Assembly (NCBI RefSeq): GCF_000247815.1
Contig: NC_021678.1
Coordinates: 27,265,062 to 27,329,061, forward strand
DNA length: 64,000 nt
DNA from: Ficedula albicollis
Lineage: Eukaryota; Chordata; Aves; Passeriformes; Muscicapidae
Reading direction: 5' to 3'
The notes under the pieces were generated by a model. That model searched no databases and was not told the origin of the DNA. It saw nothing but the letters and a program-made list of their open reading frames with translations. The first letter of the stretch is position 1; every line of letters starts with the position of its first letter. Shown here one piece after another: positions 52,871 to 64,000 of this stretch. A program made the translations under genes and the position numbers.

Positions 52871-55800
52871 AGGATAGAGGTGGAGTAGAAAGTTAGAATA
52901 GAAACAATAAGACAATTTTTTTTATAGCAGCACAGAGAACTTTAGACCTTATTGAGCCTGTGCAACTTACAGTCAGTGAATATTTAAGCTGTGTTGTATT
53001 TGACACTGACTTCTTTGCATGTTTAGAAAAAGGAAACAGATGCTTTTGAGGCTGGAGCCTCAATTCTGAGGGGTTTACACCAGAGGTTCAGTTCTATGAG
53101 CCATTGCCCATTGTTACAGGAAATGCAGAATTTTACTTTTTTACACTTCCAACAACTACATGAACACAAACAGGGAACTTTCTGCTTTTCACATTTGCCA
53201 TGAAAAGGAAAGATGGTCAGAAAAATTCCCATGCCTGAAAGAAACCCACAATGGACTTTAAAATGCACTTTCACAGTTTTGGATATCTGAGGGCAGCTCT
53301 TCTGCAAATCCCATCTCAGTATACAGATAATTCTCTCTCTGTTCATTCCTACTTTACATACTTTCACAGGAGGCAGCCCCTGGATGTACAGGTCTCAGCT
53401 ATGACTCAAAGCAGATATTGTGTAAAACCCTGTAAATTAAACAGCACTGATTTACTCTGAAAACATCTCAGGTCTTGTTGAGCAACTGAAGAACTGAAAA
53501 TATGTCTAGGAAGGTGCAGATGGAGCTGGTTGACTCAAGACAACACCCTAGATTACAGCCATCATCTGGACCATGAAAAATGACAGCCAGCAAGCACATT
53601 GCCCACATCATTCAACTGGGAAGATCTTTGATTCAACATCTTATGAAGAAGATGAAAAAGTTTGCATCTAATACCCAGCAGAGAGGAAAAACTTTCCCAA
53701 AAAAGATTTAAGAAAAAAAGATCTCTATTTCAAACTTTTCTGTAGAAAGCAGGCCCTTTTGTTTTTCCTTGGGGAAAAAAATGAATAAGTGAAAATTTTT
53801 CTACATTTTTTAATTGTAGAAGAATTCCCTAGAAGGTAAAAAGCTTGAAATATCATCAGAACTTGATGGACAAAATGCTTTCCTTTGAAAGTAACATCAT
53901 CACTTTCATGTAACACTACTGGAGGGAATGTTACTTTAAAAGTGAAAAGCAGCATTTACCTTAGCAGGTCCTACTATTCTGTAAAAGATTTTATAATGAT
54001 TTTTAAGTGGGAAAAAATAGTGTAAAAATGACCTTTTGCAAATGAGACTATTAAAATAATACTAGTTCCAAGCAAGAAGAAAAACCACTTTTTCCTATAA
54101 AAACTCATTTCATCAGGTCATTATTACACCTCTTATTATTAAAATTGCATTTTGGACTTGTCAGGAGGGGAATTAGTTCACTTTGCAGTATTAATACCCC
54201 CCACTGCAAATCATTGTTTTTCAGAAAAAAAAATGCACCAAGCGTTAGACTAACCCCTGTGTTTCTTTCATAGCTCACCACTATAGAGGCATAAAGTCAA
54301 AACTGGCCGAAGATCCAACCCAAAGCCCATTAAAAATCAAGGAAAAGCTTTGCAATGAACTTCTAGTGCGGGTTACTTCCCCTCTGACTACAAATGAAAT
54401 TCATCTGTCAGGCAACAATAATACAGTGACATAATTAACTTGCCTAGAATACAATCATTTTAGCTTTCATTAAAAGTGATGAGTTTCTTTCAATTATGTT
54501 GCCAAGATGCATTTTGTTACTGTTTGATTGTTTGCTGTTGAAAAAGGAAATACATCCTTTTTTTAGTTCATTTCCCCCTGGATTGGGGATTGTTGCTGTA
54601 ATGAAGTCCAACTTCCAGGGTCATACTTGAGAATGCAGTGACAAATAGGGACATCTGTGGAACAGGGAAATAACAGCCATTTTCTCACTGGAGCCAGAAG
54701 TATGAACACTTCACCCAAAAGTTAATGAGAACTCACTGCAATATTGATTCTGCCTGAATGCCAGTTCCAGAGGTAAGCTGGTATTACAATGAGAGACTGC
54801 CCAAGTTTTCCAAAGAGAGATGGGCTGGTGAGGGGAAAGCTTGAGTCTGGAGAGAACATGGCTTTGGGCTCCTTTGATGTGAAAAACTCCCTGACAGACA
54901 GGCTGCTGTCTCATTCCTCAGGACTTCATTGGGATTTGGAAACTCAATCGTTCTCATTGACTTCTGAGTGCCCTGGTTGAATTGTGCCTTCTCTCGGGGC
55001 AAGAACTAGAAATGAGAAGCAACTGCCTCCTCTGCTGCAGTCCTTCCCTTCTCAGCAGGATCTCAGGCCATTTCTGAGTGCTTGTGACTCCTTTCCAGCC
55101 CAAATCTCACAGCTCACCAGGGTGACAGGGAGGTGGAGAGCTCTGCTCCCAGCCACACAACACTTCTCACCCACAGATCTTAATGACAATTACAGAGGAA
55201 AGCTGCACCAAGCCACAGATGGGGGGAAAGAGCATTAAATAAAGATGAGAGTGGATCAAGCCGAGCTATGAGAAACTTGGCAGGTTGGATTCCCGCAGGT
55301 TCACAAGAGCATCTTCAGCTGTGATCCACTGAACAGATGCCAAAGAAGTCACAGGGACAATTTCAGCCTGGGCTGCAGAGGAGGAGAGGCCACCTGGGTG
55401 TGAATTTCCCTTTTATTCCTTCCCTGTCACATTTTTATGCACATTAAGGTCTATGTTCCTCTACCCGAAAATATCAAAGCAAAGTTTATAGTTTTCAACA
55501 GAACACAATAGTCCAGGACTGAATAAAGTCAGCTTTCAGAGAGCTCTGGATAGACAGGTTTTGACTTCATAAACTAACAACAGATATCTCTTTATCCTTT
55601 GAAAAACTGAAGGTGCAAGATGCCTGAAGGAATGAAGATTACACAATACTAACAGTTGGAAAAAGAGTCAGATGTATCTTTAAGCATAAACATTGGGCTA
55701 AATAAATAGAGCTCTTGTAAAGAAAGCTGCAGGGTGTGGGGAGGAATTTTGTTTGTGCTGATCTGGAAGAATTTAGAGAAATGGAGCAAAGGATAAAAAA

Positions 55801-58800
55801 AGTGCATATATGCATTTTTAATCTGGGTGAACTTATTCTCTTTTCACATTTCAAACAGTTATTTAAATATCAAAATCAAGTATAATTTTTCATAGGGCAA
55901 GATTACCATTTTGATGGCAAAGAATTCAACCAGAAAAGTCCCAGTTTGAGAAAGCTGACATAAGATGTTATCATGTCCCTGCCAGCTCTTTCCTGCCTCT
56001 TCCTCACCCCCAAAATATGCCAAATGACACATTCAGTCAAACACCTTCAGTTGCTCAGGAAATCCCTTTTTAGGCAAAATTCCTATTCATCTGAGAGGGT
56101 TTGCCTAGGTCACCCAAATCTGGTATTGGATGTACAGTCCTGCTTGCTTTTCTAGACAGCAAGCTCCCCTAACATGGACAAGTCCTCCAGTGCATCATGC
56201 CTTACCATCCCCTGCAAAGGAAAAGTTAGTGTCCTTTGCTTGGCCAGGTGTTGCTTTGCCTGGCACCCATATAGTGCTGAGCTGTGTAACCACACTTCTA
56301 AAATAAAGGGACCAGGAACTGAGTATTAGTTCATTTTTGTAGGTGTGAAGGAGCAAAATGGTTATCACTGCCAGAAGAGCAAAGTAGGATATCCTTCCCT
56401 AAAGTCATCAGGAAATCATTGCAGATTTCACTTTTCAGCTTCATCCTCATGTTTGCAGGACCTGTCACTTACAGGTATAATTTAAATATTTCCTTGCTGT
56501 TCCTTATCTTTTTGTCTTTTGTTTTGGTCTTTGCTTTTAGTCTAACTCAGAAGGCAGCACTTACTCAGGTGTGCTATTTTGCATTGACCCCTATCAAAAA
56601 TGGAATAACAAAATGATCTGGCAGAAGTAGCAGAAACTACAGTGACCGGACAATAAAATTCTTCTGCCCTGGTGGATACTTGTAAGAGGGGTGAAAGACA
56701 CAGTTGACCTTTTGAACTCTGGTTCAGATCTCTTCTGCTTAGGATTTCCTCAGGATCTTTCTTCATTCTGTGCAATCTTTAATATATGCGACAGTTGGCA
56801 AGGAAATGCCTTGTTATATCTGGCTTAGTATTCAGCAAATAGCCAAAGGGCTGAATGCTACTCTAATTAAAACCTATTTGCCTCAAACTTCTGTGTGCAT
56901 CAGCTTTCCTCTGTGGCTGCTCTTTATGCCTTGGCATTATCTCAGATGTTATCCCACCCTATTCCTTCTGCTGATTGATTGTTCCCAGTTCAGTGGGTCA
57001 GAGTGAATTTTGCAGGGAGCAGCAAGCCCATGGACTTGTCAAACACAGGGGTTTTCCCTGTGGAGCTGGGGGTCTCAAGTGCAAACAGCACTGAGCTGGA
57101 AGCTGGAAAGGTAACAGGGGATGAGAGGTGAAATATCCTGTCATTATTCTGCTCCAGGGCAAAGCCAGTGTCCATGGCAGAGCTGGGAGCAGAAGGTGCC
57201 CAAGGCTATGCAGCCACTTGCTGTGGGGCATTTCATGTGAAACATGCAGGTGGGATGGGGCAGCATTTATTTCTGGACATGTTTGCTGGTTGGAGGTACA
57301 AGATGGGCCTTTCCTGGACATGGCAAATGTCCAGGTTCTGTGTGAGTTCTGAGTACAGCCTGAATGCAGAAGGAATCACTGTCCTTTCTCAAATCCATTT
57401 AATCTGCTGTGATGGAATTTGCATCTCTATTTTACTACCCTTGAAAAAGCCCAAACAACACCTTTCCCCCAGTATTTAATGTGGTCAAGAGAAAGGAAAA
57501 GCTTAGGATGGAGGAACTACCACGAGGACAGTGGTGGTGTCTTCCCTGCTCTCTGGCACCTTTTTTTAACTCATGTCTTCATGCAGAAGTGGGAGAGGCA
57601 GAGATCACCTTTACAGCAAATACCTGTCATAGGTTGGTACGGATGGATTTGATTCCTCAGCACTGCAGCCACCTGTGCTGTGACAATGTATAATTAGAGA
57701 CAGGAACATCATCAGGAGCTGTCTCTTGCTCCCAGCTCAGGATTAATGTCAGAGAGGATTGTATCCTCACAGCTTTCAAGCCATCAGCTCCTGTCAGCTC
57801 TTATGGGCATCTTGAGGCTTTGTTGCTTCCTCATGCTTTGAGTCCTTCAGGATTTGAGGAAGAAGCTCAGAAATTATGTCTTTTATTCAAAAGCTTTTTT
57901 ACCACCAATTCATTAAATACTATGTTTTTTAAAAAAAGGCTGTCAGGAAAATAATCTGACTGACATGAAGTCTTTAGGCCAAGTGCTAAAATTAAGTAAT
58001 GACGTAAGCAATACTGAAATGGAGACCATACTTGTATAACAGAATTATCTAGGTGTACTAATTCACCATTCAGACACTCCTCTCTAGTATGCCCTGGATG
58101 ACCTCTTCCCTCAGCTAAGTTAGAGACTGAATTTTAACTAAAATGCTTAAAAAGACCATGCAGGGGAGGCAATTTGCTACCAACGCCTCCAACTCAGCAC
58201 CCCAGAACACATTAGCTTTCCACTACTGTTGTTTTCACACACAAATTGCTTCATTTTCTAAGTCTGACAGATTAGCAGACAAAGCATGAAGCTTTTGCTG
58301 AAAAGTAGTGAAAATCATTAAATGAGGTTTGGGGTAAGTTTCTTTCTGGGAAAATGCAGAGCATTATTCAGTATTTCGTAACATTAATCTACATTTGTGT
58401 ACAGGCTGCAGGGCAGGTTTAGCTCCAGGTGCTCTCTGGCTCCTCTTTGGCCACACTTGGCAGCCAGCCCAACCTCTCTGAAGCCCTTGCTTGGCTAGGG
58501 CTGCTGTGGGGTGGAAATTCCATTTTTTCCAATCAGCTTTATTTTCTAGGCAATAATTTTCCACTTTAGTCTCAGAGTTCTCTGCTTAAATTAAAATAGA
58601 AGACGTGTTTAAATCTCTTCCACACTTTCCTTTTTAGTCCTGTCCTGCTGTGATTTACTGGGTGCTGTAAAACACAAATTTCTGGCTGGGAAACCCATGG
58701 CTGAGTTGAAGACAATGGTAGTTGAGTTTTTCTGGAAAGGGAGCCTGTCTTGTTTCGACCCAGCTCATACTTTAAGAGTGCTTGCCACCTTCTGGCTTTG

Positions 58801-61800
58801 ATAAGGATAACAAGTGTCCTCTTGTTAAATGTGGCAGATTGAGGAAATCAAGTGTAAAAATGCTGGTCCTGGTTCTAATTCCCCTGAAATGGATGAGAGA
58901 TTTTCAAGATGCCATAATGTTGATTGGAGAGTTTTGAAATGAAAGGATGGTTTTTATTCTTTCTGTCTGGCTTTTTTTTTGTTTGTTTTTTGTCAGAATG
59001 TAGAAATGACATCTGACAAGAAGGAAATAAAAGAAATCTTTTCAATTAAATACTTCATTTGATACTATTTGCATTATTGGAGAATGCCCTTTAACCATTA
59101 TATAAAGCATTCATGAAAGCAAGAAGAATGGACAGTTAATTGTTTAAGTGAAATAAGTATAAATCCTTCAAAAGGGAAAGAACTTTGAAATTGGAATATT
59201 ATTTTTCTCACAAAGATGCTTGCAAATTTTGACCAGTCTCAGACACTTCTGTTCAATCATGTCAGTTGTCAGCACTCAGCCCAATTTCAGCAAGACCACT
59301 TAAGGGTATTACATGGGCCATTTCTGTGAGAGAAGGCTGTGCATTATCTCTAAAAAAGGCACTTCAAAATTTTGGCACTCAGATAATATGAATAGCACTG
59401 CTATCAAAAATCAAAGCATACCTCAGCCAGTCATCTGCAGTTTAGCTAGATGAAAGCATTCCATAAAACATATACATTTGTGGAAGGTTGGTACATGCTT
59501 ATTCTACTGCCTGTCACATTTGCTTGGCTTGGTGTAATTCATACTTAATTTTAGATGTCACAGTTCTGTCCAAAAAAATAATTTCTACAGAGATCCTAAT
59601 TGAAGGCACCAGAGTATCTGAAAACATTCCAGCAGTGTGTGAAGCAGTGTGACTAACATATGCCATTGGATTGTTCAATTTGTTCCTTCCCAGCAAGGGA
59701 CAACGGGCAGTGAAGCAATTCTTTTTGTCATGCATTTTAATCATACACTCATAGAATTATGTTCATATTGAAAAAAGCAAGTCAAAGGCAATGTTCCTTG
59801 CAGGGAGAGAGAAAGGCAGTAAAGTTTCAATGCTCCACAGTTCTTGGCAGTTCCCATAAGATTTTTGGCAAAGAAATTAGTTGTTTTCTTGGTTTTAACT
59901 CGGTCTTGCACATCTTCACACTGCAACTTACTCCTTGTTTGTCTTTGTTAATTAGAGCAGACTTTGCTGTGCAGCAGCACCCTGCACAGCTTGAACGATG
60001 GCTGCAGTCACAGTGGGGTGAGCAGCACCATTTGCTGGTTATGGCCCACTAAGGACACGTGGGAAGAGAAGGTGAAAATTGGAGGAAAGTTGGCAGGTGC
60101 GGAACAATTCAGTGATGTGGTGCAGAGCCCCTTGCAGAGGATGCCACATCTCTGTGCATGCAAGAATCTACAGGAAATGTGTGAAAAGACTGGAAAAATA
60201 AACAAAGTGAAGTCAGGGCTTTTAGTCAACCCCAGTATGGCTTCATGCAGAAGAGAAGAGCTGGAGGTAAAAGCTGCCAGTTCTTTCTGTCCATCACAGG
60301 AAGGCAAAACAGGGTCAGAGCCAGTGGGAATAAAGGAAGAAGAAGGAACAAGAGGTCTGTAAGGCACAAAGAACTATTTCCACACCTTTTAATTTTGCAG
60401 CAGAAGTTCATTTACTCCCAGGCCTTCACTTGGGACAATGCTCAGAGTTACTATAACATCTTGAGGATGAGCAGCCCAGGTGTCAAGGCACAGTTAGCTG
60501 AAGAATCAGGTGGATGCTCACCCAGGAGACCAAGTGATGACCATTCTCAATTTTGCCCTAATTCATCACAAATCACTGCCAGACTCATTTTGCAGCCATG
60601 AGGTTTTGTCAGGGCTCCCTTCTCCAGTAGACATGTTGGGTTTGTCAAAAGTGGGAGCAACCCACCCAGGCTAGCTTATCCCTCTCTCTAGCTAGATGAA
60701 AAATCAGAGCTGTTCACACCAAGACTCTCTTGACAGAACCCTAAAATACACGGGGCTCAGAGGGAGTGTAGGTTTGAAGAAAATTCCTCCTGCACAGCCT
60801 GCTGCTGTGTATGGCAGTGCTGATACCCATGAGAGCTCTGCAACAGTGTGAATGGGGCTTTTCCCTCACCTTCAATGCATAAATCAGCCTGTTGTGTCTG
60901 TCCTGGTTGAGCCAGTTTCCCTGCCTTCTGTTCAGCCATATGAGAATTACTGATGGGAAACTGTGGCAAATATGTTAAGAAGCTTGTTTGTTGTACCTCA
61001 AGCTCCATTCATTTGCTAAACCAAAACAGAGGATGTTTTTCAATGAATATTTGAGTTGACTGTTAATAAATCTGGCTGTCCATGTTACAACCACACTTAT
61101 GTTTGAGCCCTCCCTATCTGTGCAGTTTCTAAATTGAGGAATTAATTCCCCTACCCAAAGGAGATCAAATTTTGTACTGTGACAATAAAAGCTCCCTGCA
61201 GACCTTGAAGATCCCAGGTATGTTCCATCACTACCAGAGTCTATCAAATGAAGAGTAAGAAACAAATTAATTTGCCAGAAGTAATATTTGTACCATCATC
61301 CAAAGCAATAAGAACAAATACATCTTTGGAGGCTGAATAACCTCTAATGATGACTAAAGTATCTGTGCTTTTCATAGCAATTTTTTTTACATCCCTAAGA
61401 TGTTTGCTGATTTCTCAGATTTATCCATGTAAATAATTTCTGCACAATATATCCCTTCATAACAAGTTAGAGTATTGTGGAAAGAAAATTTCATTGCTCT
61501 GACTGGTCCTAAGTTATCAATATGAATCTACTCATTATTTGATTTAATAAAATCTAGATTATGAGAACAATATATATGATTCCCTCCTGACAATTTTTTT
61601 TGGTGTTTTTGTTTTGTTTTTTTTTTTAATACTTAAATAAGCTAGTTTCCATGGATGCACCTGCCAATACACTTGTTCATTCAGAACTTTGGGCTTTATC
61701 CCAGCTGGCCATTTCTTTTAGTCAAAAATGGACAGATGCAGGAGGTCAGGATTTTTTAAGGTCAAGCCATAAAAAAAAAGAAATTTTATCTTCTAGCTCT

Positions 61801-63702
61801 TTCTATACTTTTGAGCATGCTTTTCTTTTTAAGCATGACTGATCCCACCATCTCTAGATGACATTTGCATGAGACGAATTACAAAACTGCTGTGGAATCT
61901 GTTGGATTTCTCACCACATGTGAGACAACATGAGAGGAGGTACCACAGCATGGTAAAATACCATTCCCATTAAAGGAAGGAACATAGCTGGATTTATCTT
62001 GCCATGCCATTTGCAGATGAAATTTAAAAGCCTCACAGATATTTAAGGCCATTGGATGATGCCAAATGCATGTAAATTTTGCTTGAGATAACTTCTATCT
62101 GAGGACTTCTGCCTGCTGTATCATCTCACGGAGGTGAAAGGATGATTCAGTGGCAGTGGGTGTAGCCACTAGCCAAAAGCTTCCAGACGAAATAAAGCTT
62201 TCTTTCATAGCAGAAACAATGTACCTGTCTGTATTGTGTTTACCGTTGCTACTAAAAGGCTGCACAGGAGTGATAGCACCACAATTTTTACGTGTGGAGT
62301 AGTTTCTCCTAAACACATCCTAAAGCCTCTGGAACGTCCCAGGGACATCCATGGAGACCCTGAGAAGAGCTGTCTTGGATATGAACACATTGCTTGAATA
62401 AAAACTTTGTATGCATGCCTTCCTTTGGGCATACATAAGCACAGATGGAGAGGAAAAACACCCTTACTCTTATATTTGTTTGCCTTTACTACTATTTTCT
62501 TCTGATGGTTGAAATATTCTGTTCCTAGTTCCTTTAATTTAATGAGAAAATTATGACTTCTTTTCCTTTAAAAACAAGTCCAGAACCAATAAACAGATTG
62601 AATTTTTTTTTTTTTGTGTGGGGTGTTTTGTTTCTTTATCTTAAATTTAGTTACTTCTCTTTTACAAGATGGAGAAAAAGTTATTCACGTTTCCCTCACT
62701 AAAATCCAAACTTGGATTTCCTTGGCTTTGCAAAATTTTGAAATTTTTTGATGATAGCTGAAAAACCCCCAACATTTTTCATGCATCTCTACAGCTGCTT
62801 GTGTGCCCAAGTGCTTTGCATAACCCTCAGCTATTTACTGGAAGATCAAATTGTTCATGAGCTGGCAGCTAGAATCCATTATCACCCAGGTGGGGTGGTG
62901 TGCTCTGAGCTCACCGTGCCCTGATCCTCCTGACCTGCATGGGTCACCTGGTGAAATATGAGTGAGTCTGTGCTGGGAACTGACACTCAGAAAAATTCTG
63001 TGAGTTCCATATTTTTACAGACATAAGGGTGTTCTAGCCAAGTCCTCATATCCAGAGGCATGCCAGAGGTTTTAGCATTGTCCAAGAAATTATTATCAGG
63101 CTCATAATTTGACCTGGAGTTCTCAAGAGGTAAAGAGGACACCATGGTTCTACACAGTTAATTAGGTGATTAGTGATTAGTAGTTAGTTAATTAGTGACC
63201 TCCCCCAATTAAGCAAATATTTGTACTTATTTACCACTAGACTATCCCTGGTTTGATACCTTTCCAGATGAAGCAGAATTGCACTGCACACTATTTTTCT
63301 ACACTGTGATTACAGAAAATACTGCTCTGAGAGTCCCTCTAGGCAGGACTTTCTAGTAGCTCCTGAGAATCAAGGTTATATCTCTGTAAAGTGTTTTTCT
63401 ATGTGATCTGGTTGCACAGATCAGGATAACTTTAATTTGGAGGTTCTTTGCACAACATAGATCTGCTCTTTGTGTAAATTGTATTGCAGGTTTTAACTCA
63501 TCATACTGCAAAAATTGAGCTTTTATGTCCTAAATTAATACACTGCTTTCTGCTGTTTATTGTGCTGATTAGGTAAGCCAAGATTGACAGAAAGTGAGAA
63601 TTGGATTTTAAGAAGTGAAAGTTTTTTTTCTTCTCTCTACATCAGCTCTAACCTACATCATTCAAAAGGCATTTGTAAAATTCTAAAAGAGACTTCCCGT
63701 GC
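52871..63702. other. Unique non-coding sequence
   Basis: No gene, RNA gene or transposon is recognised. Open frames reach 132 codons (59964-60362 plus) but overlap equally long minus-strand frames (60008-60367) and match nothing I know. A T-rich tract lies at about 61594-61627 and a T13 tract at about 62603-62615. A cluster of TTAATTAG-like motifs lies at about 63159-63198. The sub-stretch 54100-54560 is AT-rich with several homeodomain-type ATTA cores and could be a conserved non-coding element, untestable here. Confidence 0.6.
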
Positions 63703-63810
63703 TGTTTGACAGTTATGCTTATTAGTTTCCTGAATATGACTCCTACATCCTTTCGTTTTGTTTGACAGTTATGCTTATTAGTTTCCTGAATATGATTCCT
63801 ACATCCTTCT
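63703..63810. repeat. Two-copy tandem duplication, period 56
   Basis: TGTTTGACAGTTATGCTTAT starts at 63703 and again at 63759, and both continue through TTTCCTGAATATGA and CCTACATCCTT. One difference is visible (GACTCC in copy one, GATTCC in copy two). The right part of copy two is also the start of the period-121 repeat. Confidence 0.95.
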
Positions 63811-64000
63811 TTGGGATCCCTGTTCTCCAAGATATTGTACCATACCATTCTGCAGAAGAGCTTTTTGATGTGACTTGAATAGGCCAGATGATAACTAAAT
63901 TATGTTAGATATATGACTCCTACATCCTTCTTTGGGATCCCTGTTCTCCAAGATATTGTACCATACCATTCTGCAGAAGAGCTTTTTGATGTGACTTGAA
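63791..64000. repeat. Tandem duplication, period 121, running off the window edge
   Basis: The block beginning TATGATTCCTACATCCTTCT at 63791 recurs at 63912 as TATGACTCCTACATCCTTCT and is then identical to the last base of the window (ends GTGACTTGAA at 63879 and 64000). Unit length is 121 bases. The second copy is cut by the window end, so further copies may follow. Confidence 0.95.

Noticed and set aside
59740..59775. CATAGAATTATG-like motif resembling a CR1 3' tail
   Set aside because: No further CR1 landmarks follow on either side, so chance similarity is more likely.
60008..60367. Overlapping 119-132 codon frames on both strands considered as a gene
   Set aside because: Long frames on opposite strands over the same bases suggest chance lack of stops. 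No domain is recognised.

Overview
This looks like non-coding nuclear DNA from a bird, probably a passerine or close relative. The main evidence is five CR1 LINE 3' fragments, two of which (plus-strand copies at 14821-15317 and 42691-42804) end in the avian CR1 tail (ATTCTATGAT-like) and three of which are 3'-end pieces lying in reverse. There is also at least one short LTR-like segment, an AT-rich background, and stop codons scattered through all frames. I find no protein-coding gene, tRNA, rRNA, CRISPR array, operon, origin or other prokaryotic feature that I can support. The longest non-homopolymer open frames (207 codons at 9116-9739 minus, 201 at 46218-46823 minus, 160 at 33307-33789 plus) look like chance frames. 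The window is best read as a gene desert or part of a very long intron.

Layout: 1-14.8 kb is mostly unique AT-rich sequence with two small tandem duplications (293-480, 8031-8108). 14.8-23.2 kb holds three CR1 fragments and two more small duplications. 23194-23756 is a 517-base uninterrupted G run flanked by A homopolymers. 23.8-44.5 kb is mostly unique, with seven further short tandem duplications (two stacked back to back at 34666-34949, one carrying G9 tracts at 35215-35286, one of only 14-base period at 43567), a small GC-rich patch at 35700-35930, an A-rich (CAAA)n tract and a CR1 tail. 44539-45279 is a second giant G run of 698 bases with poly-T flanks. 45.3-64 kb is mostly unique, with a CR1 fragment, one or two LTR candidates near 51.9-52.9 kb, and a stacked tandem duplication that runs off the right edge.

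The two poly-G blocks are the most striking feature. I consider them more likely to be assembly or base-calling artefacts, or placeholders for unresolved sequence, than true chromosomal poly(dG). The second notable signal is the density of young, near-identical two-copy tandem duplications with periods from about 14 to 121 bases. I see no convincing undescribed biological system. No genes act together here, so no pathway can be described.
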